From the NCBI GenBank assembly GCA_964483105.1, contig CAYZZU010000011.1:1-64000 (forward strand): a stretch of DNA of 64,000 nucleotides, read 5' to 3'. Both the position numbers and the translations under genes were made by a program. Source of the DNA: CAYZZU01 sp964483105. GTDB taxonomy: Bacteria; CG2-30-53-67. Below the pieces are notes generated by a model. The model did not search any database, was not told where the DNA came from, and was given only the letters and a program-made list of their open reading frames with translations. Positions 26,627-36,197 of this stretch are shown here, piece by piece. Positions within the stretch are counted from its first letter, which is position 1. Each line of letters begins with the position of its first letter.

Positions 26627-26646
26627 ATGGCTCAAAGTGAGATGTT

Positions 26647-26675
26647 AATGTAATCAGTTTGAAAAATCTTGTCAA
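26647..26675 (-). promoter_or_regulatory. Promoter of tRNA-Leu
   Basis: Perfect TTGACA (26675-26670) and TACATT (26652-26647) with a 17-bp spacer on the minus strand; the start would be about 12-15 bp before the mature tRNA. Confidence 0.8.
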
Positions 26676-26698
26676 GGGAAAAGGAACGCCCAAATCCA

Positions 26699-26728
26699 TT
26701 GTATTCATATACCCGGTTATGATATAAG
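26699..26728 (+). promoter_or_regulatory. Candidate promoter of the ferritin-like gene
   Basis: TTGTAT (26699-26704) and TATAAG (26723-26728), spacer 18 bp, 70 bp upstream of the start codon. Confidence 0.5.
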
Positions 26729-26797
26729 ATCACGGAAAAAGTCTTTTCATCCTCAGGCACAGATTTCTGTTCGTGAGGTTCAAAAAAGGAGAGTGGA

Positions 26798-27286
26798 ATG
26801 CCTCGGAAATTTACAGGTCAGGAGATCGTTGAAATCGCCGTTCGTATCGAGAAAAACGGAGAGAAGCTTTACAGGACCTTGGCTGAGCAGACTGAATTCA
26901 GAACGGTTCAGGAGGTTTTTATCGCCCTTGCCAATGAGGAAAAAGAGCATGTCGTTTCCTTCGACAAGATACGTGAAGAAATCGGAAGTTTTAATCCTGA
27001 AGAAGCCTACCCTGGAGAATATACTCTTTATCTTGAAGCCCTGATCAACGAAAATGTTTTTGCCAGAAAGGAGATCTTTCAGGATCTCGCGAAAAAAGTG
27101 GTAACCGCCCTGGAGGCGTTGGACCTGGCTGTATGGTTCGAAAAGGAGACATTGATCTTCCTGATGGAAATCCGGGATTCACTGGTCCGGAATGACCTGC
27201 CTGTCCTGAATGAACTGGTAAGGCAGGAACAGGAACATATTAAAAAACTGTCAGAGATCAAGAAGACGATCGCAAGGGAGAAATAA
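26798..27286 (+). CDS. Ferritin-like (rubrerythrin-type) di-iron protein
   Basis: 162 aa, all-helical. Likely di-iron ligands occur in helix 1 (RIEKNGEKLY), helix 2 (ANEEKEH), helix 3 (WFEKETLIFL) and helix 4 (VRQEQEH), the E...ExxH arrangement of rubrerythrin ferritin domains. There is no rubredoxin-type CxxC tail, so it is a stand-alone erythrin. A role in peroxide defence or iron handling in an anaerobe is inferred. Strong ribosome site AAAGGAG. It converges on rmuC with a 6-bp gap. Confidence 0.85.
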   Translation: MPRKFTGQEIVEIAVRIEKNGEKLYRTLAEQTEFRTVQEVFIALANEEKEHVVSFDKIREEIGSFNPEEAYPGEYTLYLEALINENVFARKEIFQDLAKKVVTALEALDLAVWFEKETLIFLMEIRDSLVRNDLPVLNELVRQEQEHIKKLSEIKKTIAREK

Positions 27287-27292
27287 ACCGGA

Positions 27293-28630
27293 TCAATCCC
27301 TCTCCTCCGGATCCGATCCCTTTCCGTTTTCAAGCAGCTTGTCCGTTTCGGAAACGGGAAGTTCCTGAACCTTCCTCAGTTTTTTTTCAATGTTACGGGA
27401 CTTTTTCGCGGCCTTTTCAATGGTGTTGCTCGCTTCCCGCAGCTTCTTCTGCGTCTTATCAAGGATACCGCCGAACTTCCCGAATTCCGTTTTCACAGCC
27501 CCGAGCAGGGTCCAGACTTCACTGGAACGTTTCTCAATCGCCAGGGTCCTGAAGCCCATCTGCAGGCTGTTCAAAAAAGCGGACAGCGTCGATGGGCCGG
27601 CCACGGTGACACGGAATTTTCTCTGCAAGGTATCAAAAAGGCCGGGCCTCCCGATGACTTCGGCGTATAATCCTTCGGTGGGGAGGAACATGACCCCGAA
27701 GTCCGTGGTATAAGGCGGGTCCAGGTATTTCTCCCGGATATCCTTTGCGCTCTCCTTGATCCTCTTTTCCAGACTTCTGGCCGCATCCTCCGCCGCAGCG
27801 GCATCGGCCTGTTCCCGCGCATCCATCAGACGCTCGTAATCCTCCTGCGGGAATTTAGCGTCAATCGGGAGCCAAACCTGCCGATTCTCTCCTCCATCGT
27901 GTCCCGGCAAGCGGATCGCAAACTCGACCCGCTCATTGCCCTTCTGTTTGGTGACCACATTTTCGGCGTACTGATCCCGGGTCAGGATCTGGTCCAAAAG
28001 GGTCCCAAGCTGGATCTCTCCCCAGGTCCCTCTCGTCTTGACGTTGCTCAAGACCTTCTTGAGATCCCCCACGCCGATGGCCAGGGTCTGCATCTCTCCG
28101 AGACCCTTGTGCACCAGTTCAAGACGCTCGCTGACCAGCCTAAAAGATTCTCCCAGACGTTTTTCGAGAGTGTCGTGCAGTTTTTCATCCACTGTCGTCC
28201 GCATCTGTTCCAGTTTGACGCTGTTTTCTTCCTGAAGCCTCTTTAACCTTTCCTCAACGACCTCCCTCAGCCTCTCCAGCTTCCGTTCATTCATCTGCGT
28301 CAACGCGGAAAGCTGATTGGAAAAGGTATCCAACTGGTTCTTCTGCAGATTGGCAATTTCCGCGGAACGGGAGAAAAGGGATTCACTGAAAGATTCCAGC
28401 GTATGCCTCAGTTCTTCTCTGCCGCGTTCGGCATGAAGCGCGCTTTCCTCCCGGTTTTTGGCGATTTCGTCCTTAAACGTCCGTTCGGCTCGTTCCTGAT
28501 TCTTCTCGAAAGCATCAAATCGGCCTTCCTGCCGGACCCGTTCCGCAGAACGGCGCGTCACGAAGACCACAACAAGGATCAGAAGAAATACCTGCAGAAC
28601 GGCTACGAATCCCAGCAAGAACTCCAACAT
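27293..28630 (-). CDS. rmuC: DNA recombination protein RmuC
   Basis: 445 aa. N-terminal TM helix (about 5-25), a long coiled coil (about 28-190) and the RmuC nuclease-like domain (about 195-380) with WGEIQLGTLLDQILT, WLPIDAKFPQEDYERL and TDFGVMFLPTEGLYAEV. RmuC proteins limit inversions between short repeats and are related to PD-(D/E)XK nucleases. A short charged tail follows the domain. Confidence 0.92.
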   Translation of the reverse strand: MLEFLLGFVAVLQVFLLILVVVFVTRRSAERVRQEGRFDAFEKNQERAERTFKDEIAKNREESALHAERGREELRHTLESFSESLFSRSAEIANLQKNQLDTFSNQLSALTQMNERKLERLREVVEERLKRLQEENSVKLEQMRTTVDEKLHDTLEKRLGESFRLVSERLELVHKGLGEMQTLAIGVGDLKKVLSNVKTRGTWGEIQLGTLLDQILTRDQYAENVVTKQKGNERVEFAIRLPGHDGGENRQVWLPIDAKFPQEDYERLMDAREQADAAAAEDAARSLEKRIKESAKDIREKYLDPPYTTDFGVMFLPTEGLYAEVIGRPGLFDTLQRKFRVTVAGPSTLSAFLNSLQMGFRTLAIEKRSSEVWTLLGAVKTEFGKFGGILDKTQKKLREASNTIEKAAKKSRNIEKKLRKVQELPVSETDKLLENGKGSDPEERD

Positions 28631-28832
28631 TTTTCTATGACCCCACGTTTTCTCTTCGCCCAGGTTGATGGTAATCTATATCAGGGCGGTTGAAGAAAGT
28701 CAATCCGTGGAACTCCGTCCAGATGAGGGATATTTGCGTTTTCTTTTCTTTTACAATAGAATAGAGGACCGGCAGTTTTCCAGGAACAAGAAAAACAAAC
28801 GGGGCTCTTCCCCCATCCGCAAGGGAATCGAT

Positions 28833-30164
28833 ATGAAAAAATGGATCCGTTTCGCGGGGATCGGACTTATGTTGCTGATGGGACCGTGCGTCCTATCCGC
28901 CTTCGCCGCATCCGGCCCGGACACCCGTACCACCCATTCCCTCCTCCCGGAAGATACCCGTGCCATCATCATCCCGGGGAAAGATCTGCCGAAGATGCTG
29001 GGGAAAAAAATCGAAGGGTTCCGTCTGTTCTCTTATCAAAAAGATACCCTGGTTCCGATCCCCTTTCAGATTGATCAGAAGGATTCCGACGACCGCTGGA
29101 TTTGGGATCGAACCTTCCAGGGCGGTCGGACCCATGACGCCGACGATCCGGAGGGTGAAAGACTTCTCGACGGAAACGACCTTCTGGTGTTCCTGACACG
29201 GGACATAGGAAACCGGGATCCCTCTGTCCGCCGCCATGGGATGGACCGGAGAACAGAGGAAATCCAGGTGATGGGTTCAACCGGGGAAACCGCGGGATGG
29301 GCCTATCTGGTTTACTATGAATCCAGCCCCCCCGCCCTTTCCTCCGTACGCTACATGCGTTATCTTCCGGACGAACGGAAGATCGTCTCCCCGGTCTATG
29401 AAATCCGCTATTCCCCAAAACATATCGCCCTCCTGCAGGACCTTAGGCTGAACGGCAGGCCGATCCTGGACCGGCTCAAGATTCGTGGAAAGGCGAGACT
29501 CAAACTGGGCTTTCTCAAGACGACGATGCATTTCAACGAAGAAGATATCGGCGGTTATCTGGAGGGGGTGATCGACGGCCCCGTCCGGACGGTACTACGG
29601 ACCGTCAACTACGTCCGACTGCCTCTGGGCCTTCGAACCCCGCGGATCAACTGCGACCATTTCTACTATCCGCATCACTCGGAAGTTCCTCTGGTTCTTT
29701 CCATCCGTTTTCTGGTCGACCGGGCCTCTCTGTTGTTGACCGCGGACTATCAGGGATACCCCTTCCGGCGGGTCTTTCTGGACGGGATCACGAATCCAGT
29801 ACCGGTGGGACCGGAAGGGGCCTCCTCCGGTCACGGGGCCACTGAACGGAAAGGAAATTGGATCGCACTGGACGGAGATTACGGAACGGTTATCCATCTC
29901 CTGAAACTGCCGGAAGAAGTCCGGCAACATGCAACCATCTCCCTCTACCTGCTGGATAACGCCGGCGCCGGCAACACACCGGAGGAATATCCGGGGTCGG
30001 AACCTGAAGCGGGATTTACAATCCGCACAAATCCGGGGTTCCCCAGAGGGGACTCCCTGCTCTATCTCATCTTCTTCATGTCGGAAAATTCTTATCATCC
30101 GGGCCTTGAAAGAAAGGTCCTGAAACTGCTTGAGGATCAACCGGCTTACCGTGTCCTTGAATAA
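28833..30164 (+). CDS. Exported protein of unknown function
   Basis: 443 aa. I place the start at ATG 28833 (AGGGA seven bases upstream) because it gives a clean signal peptide (KKWIRFAGIGLMLLMGPCVLSAFAA). The frame extends to 28665 without support. The mature part begins with a Leu-Pro-Gly-Lys segment and carries VPIPFQIDQKD (about 77-87) and GNDLLVFLTRDIG, a pattern I associate with unnamed exported proteins of deltaproteobacteria; the rest is beta-rich. No enzyme motif was recognised. It is flanked by rmuC (divergent) and a ChaN-like gene (convergent). Confidence 0.75.
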   Translation: MKKWIRFAGIGLMLLMGPCVLSAFAASGPDTRTTHSLLPEDTRAIIIPGKDLPKMLGKKIEGFRLFSYQKDTLVPIPFQIDQKDSDDRWIWDRTFQGGRTHDADDPEGERLLDGNDLLVFLTRDIGNRDPSVRRHGMDRRTEEIQVMGSTGETAGWAYLVYYESSPPALSSVRYMRYLPDERKIVSPVYEIRYSPKHIALLQDLRLNGRPILDRLKIRGKARLKLGFLKTTMHFNEEDIGGYLEGVIDGPVRTVLRTVNYVRLPLGLRTPRINCDHFYYPHHSEVPLVLSIRFLVDRASLLLTADYQGYPFRRVFLDGITNPVPVGPEGASSGHGATERKGNWIALDGDYGTVIHLLKLPEEVRQHATISLYLLDNAGAGNTPEEYPGSEPEAGFTIRTNPGFPRGDSLLYLIFFMSENSYHPGLERKVLKLLEDQPAYRVLE

Positions 30165-30227
30165 CCACGGCTTTGTGAAAAGTCCCCGACGTCCCTCTCC
30201 CCGGATGGATCTGATTGTGGTGTCGGT

Positions 30228-31193
30228 TTACGGAACCGCCTGACCGCCCGATGCGTCCGTGTGACGATCCCTGATGAACCAGAGAAAATCCGCAACCGGA
30301 AGGGGAAGGGAGGGGAGTTTCACTCCCATGATGCGTCCGGGAGGGATGCCCGAAAGAGAGATATACTGAGGCTTCACCGTATAATAAGTATCAGGTAACC
30401 TTCGGAAGAGCCGCCTGGGGATCCCGAAGCCGTATTGGATATGGTCCTCACCGGCCAGAATAATCATCTTCTTCGATCTGCCCTCGTGAGATTTCAAGTA
30501 CCTCGCGGCATGTTCCGCCATGGTCTCCTCCCAGAAGATCTGAATCAGAATAAAACGGTTCAGCTGTCCTGATCCCATGGAATGGCCCTTGAAAATGGCG
30601 GTGAGAAATTGCCTCTCATACGGATCCGTAAAATCCATCTCCGGAAGCTGTCTTCTGATTTCGGGAGAGAGCCGGGGGAAACCCATGAGAAAGAGCTTCC
30701 GGATAACGGATTTGGGCGCATTGAGGCCGATGACCGGAATGCGGTTCTTGCGGATTACATTGAAAACCGGACGATACAGTTCGTATCGCTCCCCCCAGCA
30801 CCGTCTCCAGAGACGTTGGAACTCCTCACCCGAAAGAGTGCCGGCGTTCCACCGGTCGAGGGACTCCTGGACCGTATGGGGGAACATCTCCATCCCGACC
30901 ACCACCCCACCCGGAAACCTCCTGGAGAGGCCCTGGATGATCTCCGCCTGCACCCTGTGTGCCCCCGGACTGTCATGAACCTCCGACACAAAAATCACCC
31001 TGGCGTCGGCAAGCATGTCCAGCAGGGTTTTTTCGTCGAGCCATTGCCCGGTCGGAAGATGCAGGATGGTATCCTCTTCAGGGGGAGTGTCGGGAGGATA
31101 AGGGAATTGTCCTCTCTCCGGACACGGAAAAGAAACGCATCCGAACGTCACGAACAAAAAAAGGAACAGACCCGAAAAGAGAGCGAGTTTCAA
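30228..31193 (-). CDS. ChaN/Tiki-superfamily lipoprotein
   Basis: 321 aa from TTG 31193. That codon follows GGTGAT with good spacing and gives KLALFSGLFLFLFVTFGC, a lipoprotein-type signal with an imperfect lipobox; the upstream frame to 31520 is not protein-like. The mature protein shows the ChaN (DUF399) signatures VIFVSEVHDSPGAHRVQ, VVGMEMFPHTVQESLDRW and IILAGEDHIQYGFGIPRRL. Family members bind haem, and the wider superfamily includes metal-dependent proteases; both functions are unproven here. Confidence 0.82.
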   Translation of the reverse strand: MKLALFSGLFLFLFVTFGCVSFPCPERGQFPYPPDTPPEEDTILHLPTGQWLDEKTLLDMLADARVIFVSEVHDSPGAHRVQAEIIQGLSRRFPGGVVVGMEMFPHTVQESLDRWNAGTLSGEEFQRLWRRCWGERYELYRPVFNVIRKNRIPVIGLNAPKSVIRKLFLMGFPRLSPEIRRQLPEMDFTDPYERQFLTAIFKGHSMGSGQLNRFILIQIFWEETMAEHAARYLKSHEGRSKKMIILAGEDHIQYGFGIPRRLFRRLPDTYYTVKPQYISLSGIPPGRIMGVKLPSLPLPVADFLWFIRDRHTDASGGQAVP

Positions 31194-31413
31194 CGGTACA
31201 ATCACCCTTCCTTCATCAATGCATCGGCCGACTTGAACCCCTCCGCAAACTACCGGATGAAATCCCCCTTTGTCAAGGAAGATGCCCTCTCCGAATGCAG
31301 TGGGGACGGCCCGCCGCAGGCAGATTACTGTTTCGGGACCACCCGGTCCATATTTACATTTTCCATACCCTGTGATAGTGTTGCGAACATCACGTTCCCG
31401 AGAGGAAACATAG
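31194..31413. other. Divergent spacer chaN-like / histidine kinase
   Basis: 220 bp without a gene. A weak plus-strand promoter candidate, TTTACA (31353-31358) with TAGTGT (31376-31381) at 17 bp, precedes the histidine kinase. Confidence 0.4.
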
Positions 31414-34400
31414 ATGTCCGTACTCATGAGCAGGATCAGCATGTTCCATGGAATCGGAAGAAGGTTGCTCTTCTGGTTCAGTCTTTTTTTCCTGATGCCC
31501 CTTTTAACCGCCAGTATCACGGGTTATCAACAGAGCAAAAAGGCGATCCGGAGGCAGGTGTTTGATCATTTCAACTCCCTTCTGAATCTGCAAAGGGACG
31601 CTCTGATGAACACGCTTTTGCACAAAGAGGCCCTGCTTCGTGCCACGGTCGCCGAAAATGAGTTCCTCTTCATTTCCACGGTGGTTCTGCAGTCCTCTAC
31701 CTTCACCAGGGCGGATATCCTGACCGCCCGGAAGAGACTCAGGAACTACCTGATCGCAAAAAACCGGGATCTGGGGGCCCGGGCCCTCTGGATCACCGGC
31801 AGGACCGGCACCGTAATCGCAGCCCTGGATCCGGGCACCATCGGGAGTGATCGAAGGAACTCCCCTGAAGTCCGAGCCTATCATAACGATCCGGCCCCGG
31901 TGCAAAGTCTCTACGTGGAAACCGCATCCGCACCGGAAGTCCTGATCTTCTCTCCGATCAAAAGCGGAAACGGCGCCGATCTCGGTCTCTTCACAATCTC
32001 CCTCAACATGGAGGACATCTACCGGGTGCTGGAAAACCGGACCGGTCTCGGAAAGACGGGGGAAACCTACCTGATCAATCGGAAAGGAATCATGATCTCC
32101 AGATCACGCTTCCTGCGGAACGCCATCCTGAAAAAGAAAATCGATCTGGCAAACCCCGTCCGTATGGAGAGCCGGCTCAGCCTGGAGAATTACCCTCTGA
32201 ATTACCTGGGGGTCCCGGTCATCCAGGCCTCCGTCCCGTTTCCCTATTTCGGCTGGACCCTGATTGCCGAGATGAATCCTTCCGAGGCCTTCCACGAACT
32301 GATTGTTCAGCGGAACCGGACCATCTTGATGGTTTCCCTCCTCCTGATTCTCCTTGTCATCACGGCGGCCTTCCTTTCCAGGAACCTGACCCGGCCGATC
32401 CGGACCCTCGTACAGGCAGCCAGGATGGTGGGGCAAGGCGACTTGCAGCAGAAAATCGAGGTGACGTCCAACGATGAACTGGCGGAGCTGACCACTGAAT
32501 TCAACCGAATGGCGGAACGCCTGAGGATATCGCAGAAGAAGATGGAAGCATGGAACGCAACGATTCAGCAGAAGGTGGAACAACGAACCGAGGAGTTGCT
32601 CAAATCGGAATTGAAGTTCCGCAATCTGATGGAAAAGGCCAATGACGCCATTTTGATCTTCGACGCGGGAAACCACCGCTGCACCGTGGCAAACATCAAG
32701 GCCGAGATTCTGACCGGATACACTCAGACAGAACTTCTGGGCATCCGGTTTGTCGACCTGTTCTTTGCCTCTGACCTGCAACGAATCCACAAGCACTACC
32801 AGGAAATTTTTGAGAAAGGCTCCGCGAATCTGTATAACATCCCGCTGAAACGGAAGGAGGGACGGGTCATTTTCGTGGATATCAGCAATAGTCAAATCAC
32901 CTTTCAGAAGCAGACCGTTGTTCACTGTATCCTGCACGATGTGACGGAACAACGAAGGATGGAGCGGGAACGGGAGGCCGTGTTTCAGATTTCGGATATT
33001 ATCGCCAAGTCATCCGATCTGCACCAGATTCTCCGCATGGCCCTGGACAAGATCCTCCAAAACCTGGAAAGTCCGGTCGGCCTGATCTTTTTATTTGAGC
33101 CCCGGACCCGTGAGTTGATCCTGGCCTGCAGTCGGGGCGTTTCCACGGACTACGAGGAAGCCCACGCGCGGCAGACAGTGGATCCCGGTGCAACCGGGAT
33201 CTGCCTGAAAACCGCCCGCACACGTGAGGTTCAGATCGCGGACCTCTCCGAGGAACCTTCACTGCTCCGCCGGATCGGCCCCGAAGTGGATCTTGCAAAT
33301 CTTCAATCCATTGTCAGTTTTCCGATGATTGTGGAAGACACGCTGGCCGGAGTTCTCATAATCATTACCGACCGGACAAGAGGCTTTTCCGGGGAGGATC
33401 TGATCCTCCTGAAGGCATTGACAAACCAGTTGTCAGCGGGTATTCTCCGGATTCAACTGGAACAGAAGAAGCACCAGGACGACCAGTTCCTGGCGGGAAT
33501 TCTCACCGACTCCGTCGACGGAATCATCAGCATGGATGCCGATGATCACATTACCTCCTGGAACCGCGGGGCGGAAAATATCTTCCATTTAAGGAAAAAG
33601 GAGGCACTGGGCAAACCTTTCCGGACCTTGTTTCAGAAACCGGAACTCCTGATGCAGGATCAGATTCATCAGAGATTGAAAACGGAAGGAGCGATCAGGG
33701 ATTACGAAATCACGAATGTGACTCAGGAAGGGCGGGCAGTCACCCTGCGTGTATCACAGACCGCCATACGCGATCATAATGGAAAATTCATCGGGAACTC
33801 CGCCGTCATCCGGGATATCACTGAACAGAAAGAGATCCAAAAAACCATTCAGCAATCTGAGAAGCTCGCCAGCATCGGACAACTGGCCGCAGGCATCGCC
33901 CATGAAATCGGGACCCCCCTGAACATCATCTCCGGTAACGCAGAATACCTGATGATGGACATGGACCCCGACGAACCGAAAATGGAAGAGCTGTCCATTA
34001 TCGTCAACCAAACCGAGCGTATCACGAAACTGATTCAGCAATTGATGGATTTCGCGCGAAACAGAGAGCCGCGGCTCGAACGCACGAATATCAACCAATT
34101 GATTGAAAACACCCTCACCCTGACGCAGCACACATTGAAAAAAAATTCCATCACACCTTCCTGCCGGCTGAACGACTCCATACCTGAGATCATTGCCGAT
34201 CCTTCTCAACTCCAGCAGGTCTTCCTGAATATGATGATCAACGCCATTCAGGCCATGCCCGGAGGCGGGAAATTGACCATTGAGACGGATTGTGACGGCC
34301 ACGGGGCAATCGTCCGGATCCGGGACACCGGTCACGGAATCCCGCCCGAAGTCCTTCAGCGGATCTTTGACCCATTTTTCACCACCAAGGAGGTCGGCCA

Positions 34401-34554
34401 GGGGACAGGACTTGGACTCTCGGTTTCACACAGAATCATCGAAAATCACAAAGGACGCATCGAAGTGGAAAGTCGTGTCGACCGGGGATCCTGTTTCACC
34501 GTAATACTGCCGGTGGAGCCCGGGCAAACCACGGATAAGACCGAATCCATTTAA
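31414..34554 (+). CDS. Multi-sensor membrane histidine kinase (dCache-HAMP-PAS-GAF-PAS-HisKA-HATPase)
   Basis: 1046 aa, inner membrane. TM1 about 16-38, extracytoplasmic dCache-like sensor to about 298, TM2 about 302-324, HAMP to about 375, coiled coil, PAS (about 395-515), GAF (about 530-685), second PAS (about 690-805). The HisKA box is LAAGIAHEIGTPLN with phospho-acceptor H830. The ATPase has N box NMMINAIQAMPGGG, DTGHGIPPE and FFTTKEVGQGTGLGLS. Together with the adjacent NtrC-type regulator 19 bp downstream it forms a two-component pair. Three cytoplasmic sensor modules imply integration of several signals; the ligand is unknown. Confidence 0.93.
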   Translation: MSVLMSRISMFHGIGRRLLFWFSLFFLMPLLTASITGYQQSKKAIRRQVFDHFNSLLNLQRDALMNTLLHKEALLRATVAENEFLFISTVVLQSSTFTRADILTARKRLRNYLIAKNRDLGARALWITGRTGTVIAALDPGTIGSDRRNSPEVRAYHNDPAPVQSLYVETASAPEVLIFSPIKSGNGADLGLFTISLNMEDIYRVLENRTGLGKTGETYLINRKGIMISRSRFLRNAILKKKIDLANPVRMESRLSLENYPLNYLGVPVIQASVPFPYFGWTLIAEMNPSEAFHELIVQRNRTILMVSLLLILLVITAAFLSRNLTRPIRTLVQAARMVGQGDLQQKIEVTSNDELAELTTEFNRMAERLRISQKKMEAWNATIQQKVEQRTEELLKSELKFRNLMEKANDAILIFDAGNHRCTVANIKAEILTGYTQTELLGIRFVDLFFASDLQRIHKHYQEIFEKGSANLYNIPLKRKEGRVIFVDISNSQITFQKQTVVHCILHDVTEQRRMEREREAVFQISDIIAKSSDLHQILRMALDKILQNLESPVGLIFLFEPRTRELILACSRGVSTDYEEAHARQTVDPGATGICLKTARTREVQIADLSEEPSLLRRIGPEVDLANLQSIVSFPMIVEDTLAGVLIIITDRTRGFSGEDLILLKALTNQLSAGILRIQLEQKKHQDDQFLAGILTDSVDGIISMDADDHITSWNRGAENIFHLRKKEALGKPFRTLFQKPELLMQDQIHQRLKTEGAIRDYEITNVTQEGRAVTLRVSQTAIRDHNGKFIGNSAVIRDITEQKEIQKTIQQSEKLASIGQLAAGIAHEIGTPLNIISGNAEYLMMDMDPDEPKMEELSIIVNQTERITKLIQQLMDFARNREPRLERTNINQLIENTLTLTQHTLKKNSITPSCRLNDSIPEIIADPSQLQQVFLNMMINAIQAMPGGGKLTIETDCDGHGAIVRIRDTGHGIPPEVLQRIFDPFFTTKEVGQGTGLGLSVSHRIIENHKGRIEVESRVDRGSCFTVILPVEPGQTTDKTESI

Positions 34555-34573
34555 CTGAATCATGGAGTGAAGT

Positions 34574-35926
34574 ATGACTCGACCGGCATCCATCCTGATC
34601 GTGGAAGATGAAAGCAAGATGCGGGATCTTCTGAAAAAGATCCTTTCAGGAGAAGGCTTCCGTGTTCAGATCACCGGCAATGGAAACGATGCCCTCGCTC
34701 TGATCCGTGAGATCCCCTTCGACATCGTCATTACCGACGTCAAGATGCCCGGCCTGGACGGTATCGAACTTCTGAAGGCCGTGAAAAAAATTGCATCCCA
34801 AACCTATGTCATTGTGATGACCGCTTTCGGCACCATCGACGCCGCCGTGGAGGCCATGAAACACGGAGCCTACCATTACCTGTCCAAGCCGTTCAAGATG
34901 GATGAGATCCGCTTCCTCATGAAAAAGATCCTGGAAGAAAAGGCACTCCGCGAGGAGGTCCTTCATCTGCGCCGGGAGGTTACCCGGAGATACCAGTACC
35001 ACAACATTATCGGGAAAAGCAAGGCCATGAGGGAGATCTTCGACCTGATCGATAAGGTGGCTCAGGGAAGAAGCACCGTTCTGATCCATGGGAAAAGCGG
35101 AACGGGGAAGGAACTGGTGGCCAAGGCCATCCACTTCAACAGTCCCCGGAAAAACAGGGCCTTCGTCCCCGTCAACTGCAGCGCCATTCCGGAGACCCTC
35201 CTGGAGTCTGAACTTTTCGGACATATTAAGGGAGCCTTCACGGGCGCCCTTCTCAACAAACCGGGCATTTTTGATGAAGCGGATGGAGGAACCCTCTTTC
35301 TCGATGAGATCGGAGAGATTTCCCCGGCCATTCAGGTCAAACTCTTGCGCGTGCTTCAGGAACGGGAGATCAAACCGGTGGGCGGAACCGAATCCAGAAA
35401 AGTAGACATCCGCCTCATCGCCGCCACCAATCGGGATCTTCTGGAACAGGTGCGGCAGGGAAAAATACGGGAGGACCTTTACTATCGGCTGAATGTCATT
35501 TCTATTCATCTCCCCCCCCTGAAAGAACGTGCCGAGGACATCCCCCTGCTGGTACGGCACTTCCTGCCCCGCTTCGCCCGCGAAAACAACCGGCCGGACA
35601 TGACCCTCTCCCGAGAGGTTCTGGAGGCATTCATGAGCTATCCCTGGCCCGGAAATGTGAGAGAGCTGGAGAACATGATCGAGCGCGCCGTCATCCTCTG
35701 CAAAGGAAATGAAATCACACTGGAAGATCTTCCCCCCCAATTCCACCGGGGCACCCTGGAAGACCCGCACTCGAAGAATCTGGTTCGCCTCTCCCTAAAG
35801 GAAGTCGAACGCGCCCATATCAAACGGGTTCTCGAAAGTGTGGGGGGACACAAAGTAAAAGCCGCGGAGATCCTGCAGATCGACCGAAGAACCCTGTACA
35901 GAAAAATTCAGAGTTATCACCTCTAA
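34574..35926 (+). CDS. Sigma54-dependent response regulator, NtrC family
   Basis: 450 aa. Receiver domain with the phospho-acceptor D55 (IVITDVKMPG), AAA+ domain with Walker A GKSGTGKELVAKAIH, the sigma54-contact loop GAFTGA and Walker B GGTLFLDEIGE, and a C-terminal Fis-type helix-turn-helix (VKAAEILQIDRRTLYRKIQ). It activates sigma54 promoters; targets are not evident within the window. It is the partner of the upstream histidine kinase. Confidence 0.95.
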   Translation: MTRPASILIVEDESKMRDLLKKILSGEGFRVQITGNGNDALALIREIPFDIVITDVKMPGLDGIELLKAVKKIASQTYVIVMTAFGTIDAAVEAMKHGAYHYLSKPFKMDEIRFLMKKILEEKALREEVLHLRREVTRRYQYHNIIGKSKAMREIFDLIDKVAQGRSTVLIHGKSGTGKELVAKAIHFNSPRKNRAFVPVNCSAIPETLLESELFGHIKGAFTGALLNKPGIFDEADGGTLFLDEIGEISPAIQVKLLRVLQEREIKPVGGTESRKVDIRLIAATNRDLLEQVRQGKIREDLYYRLNVISIHLPPLKERAEDIPLLVRHFLPRFARENNRPDMTLSREVLEAFMSYPWPGNVRELENMIERAVILCKGNEITLEDLPPQFHRGTLEDPHSKNLVRLSLKEVERAHIKRVLESVGGHKVKAAEILQIDRRTLYRKIQSYHL

Positions 35927-36069
35927 GCGAAAGAGAGCGAGAGGCAAAACAACGGCATTTCCTGCCGGGGGGACAATCGGACCTGCTTCCTCCGGCGCGC
36001 ATCATATATAAAACCTTTAGAATCAAACAGTTAAGAAAAATACACAACTTTTTGAAGGTGCTTTTTTTC

Positions 36070-36099
36070 TTGACATGAAAAGAAGTGAATTGATAGAGT
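36070..36099 (+). promoter_or_regulatory. Candidate promoter of the hrcA operon
   Basis: TTGACA (36070-36075) and TAGAGT (36094-36099), spacer 18 bp. No CIRCE inverted repeat (TTAGCACTC-N9-GAGTGCTAA) is seen here or before grpE or dnaK. The upstream 36000-36060 is AT-rich and otherwise empty. Confidence 0.55.
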
Positions 36100-36197
36100 A
36101 AAGATGATTTAACATGCCGTTAACTCAACAAAAATCTGCGGATCATGATGTGAAGATTTCCGGTTGGCACAACTGGAAGCGAGTATACGGTTTCCCC

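Noticed and set aside
35927..36197. CIRCE element or sigma54 promoter upstream of hrcA
   Set aside because: No TTAGCACTC/GAGTGCTAA arms; the TTGGCAC at 36164 has GG and GC one base too far apart for a -24/-12 promoter.
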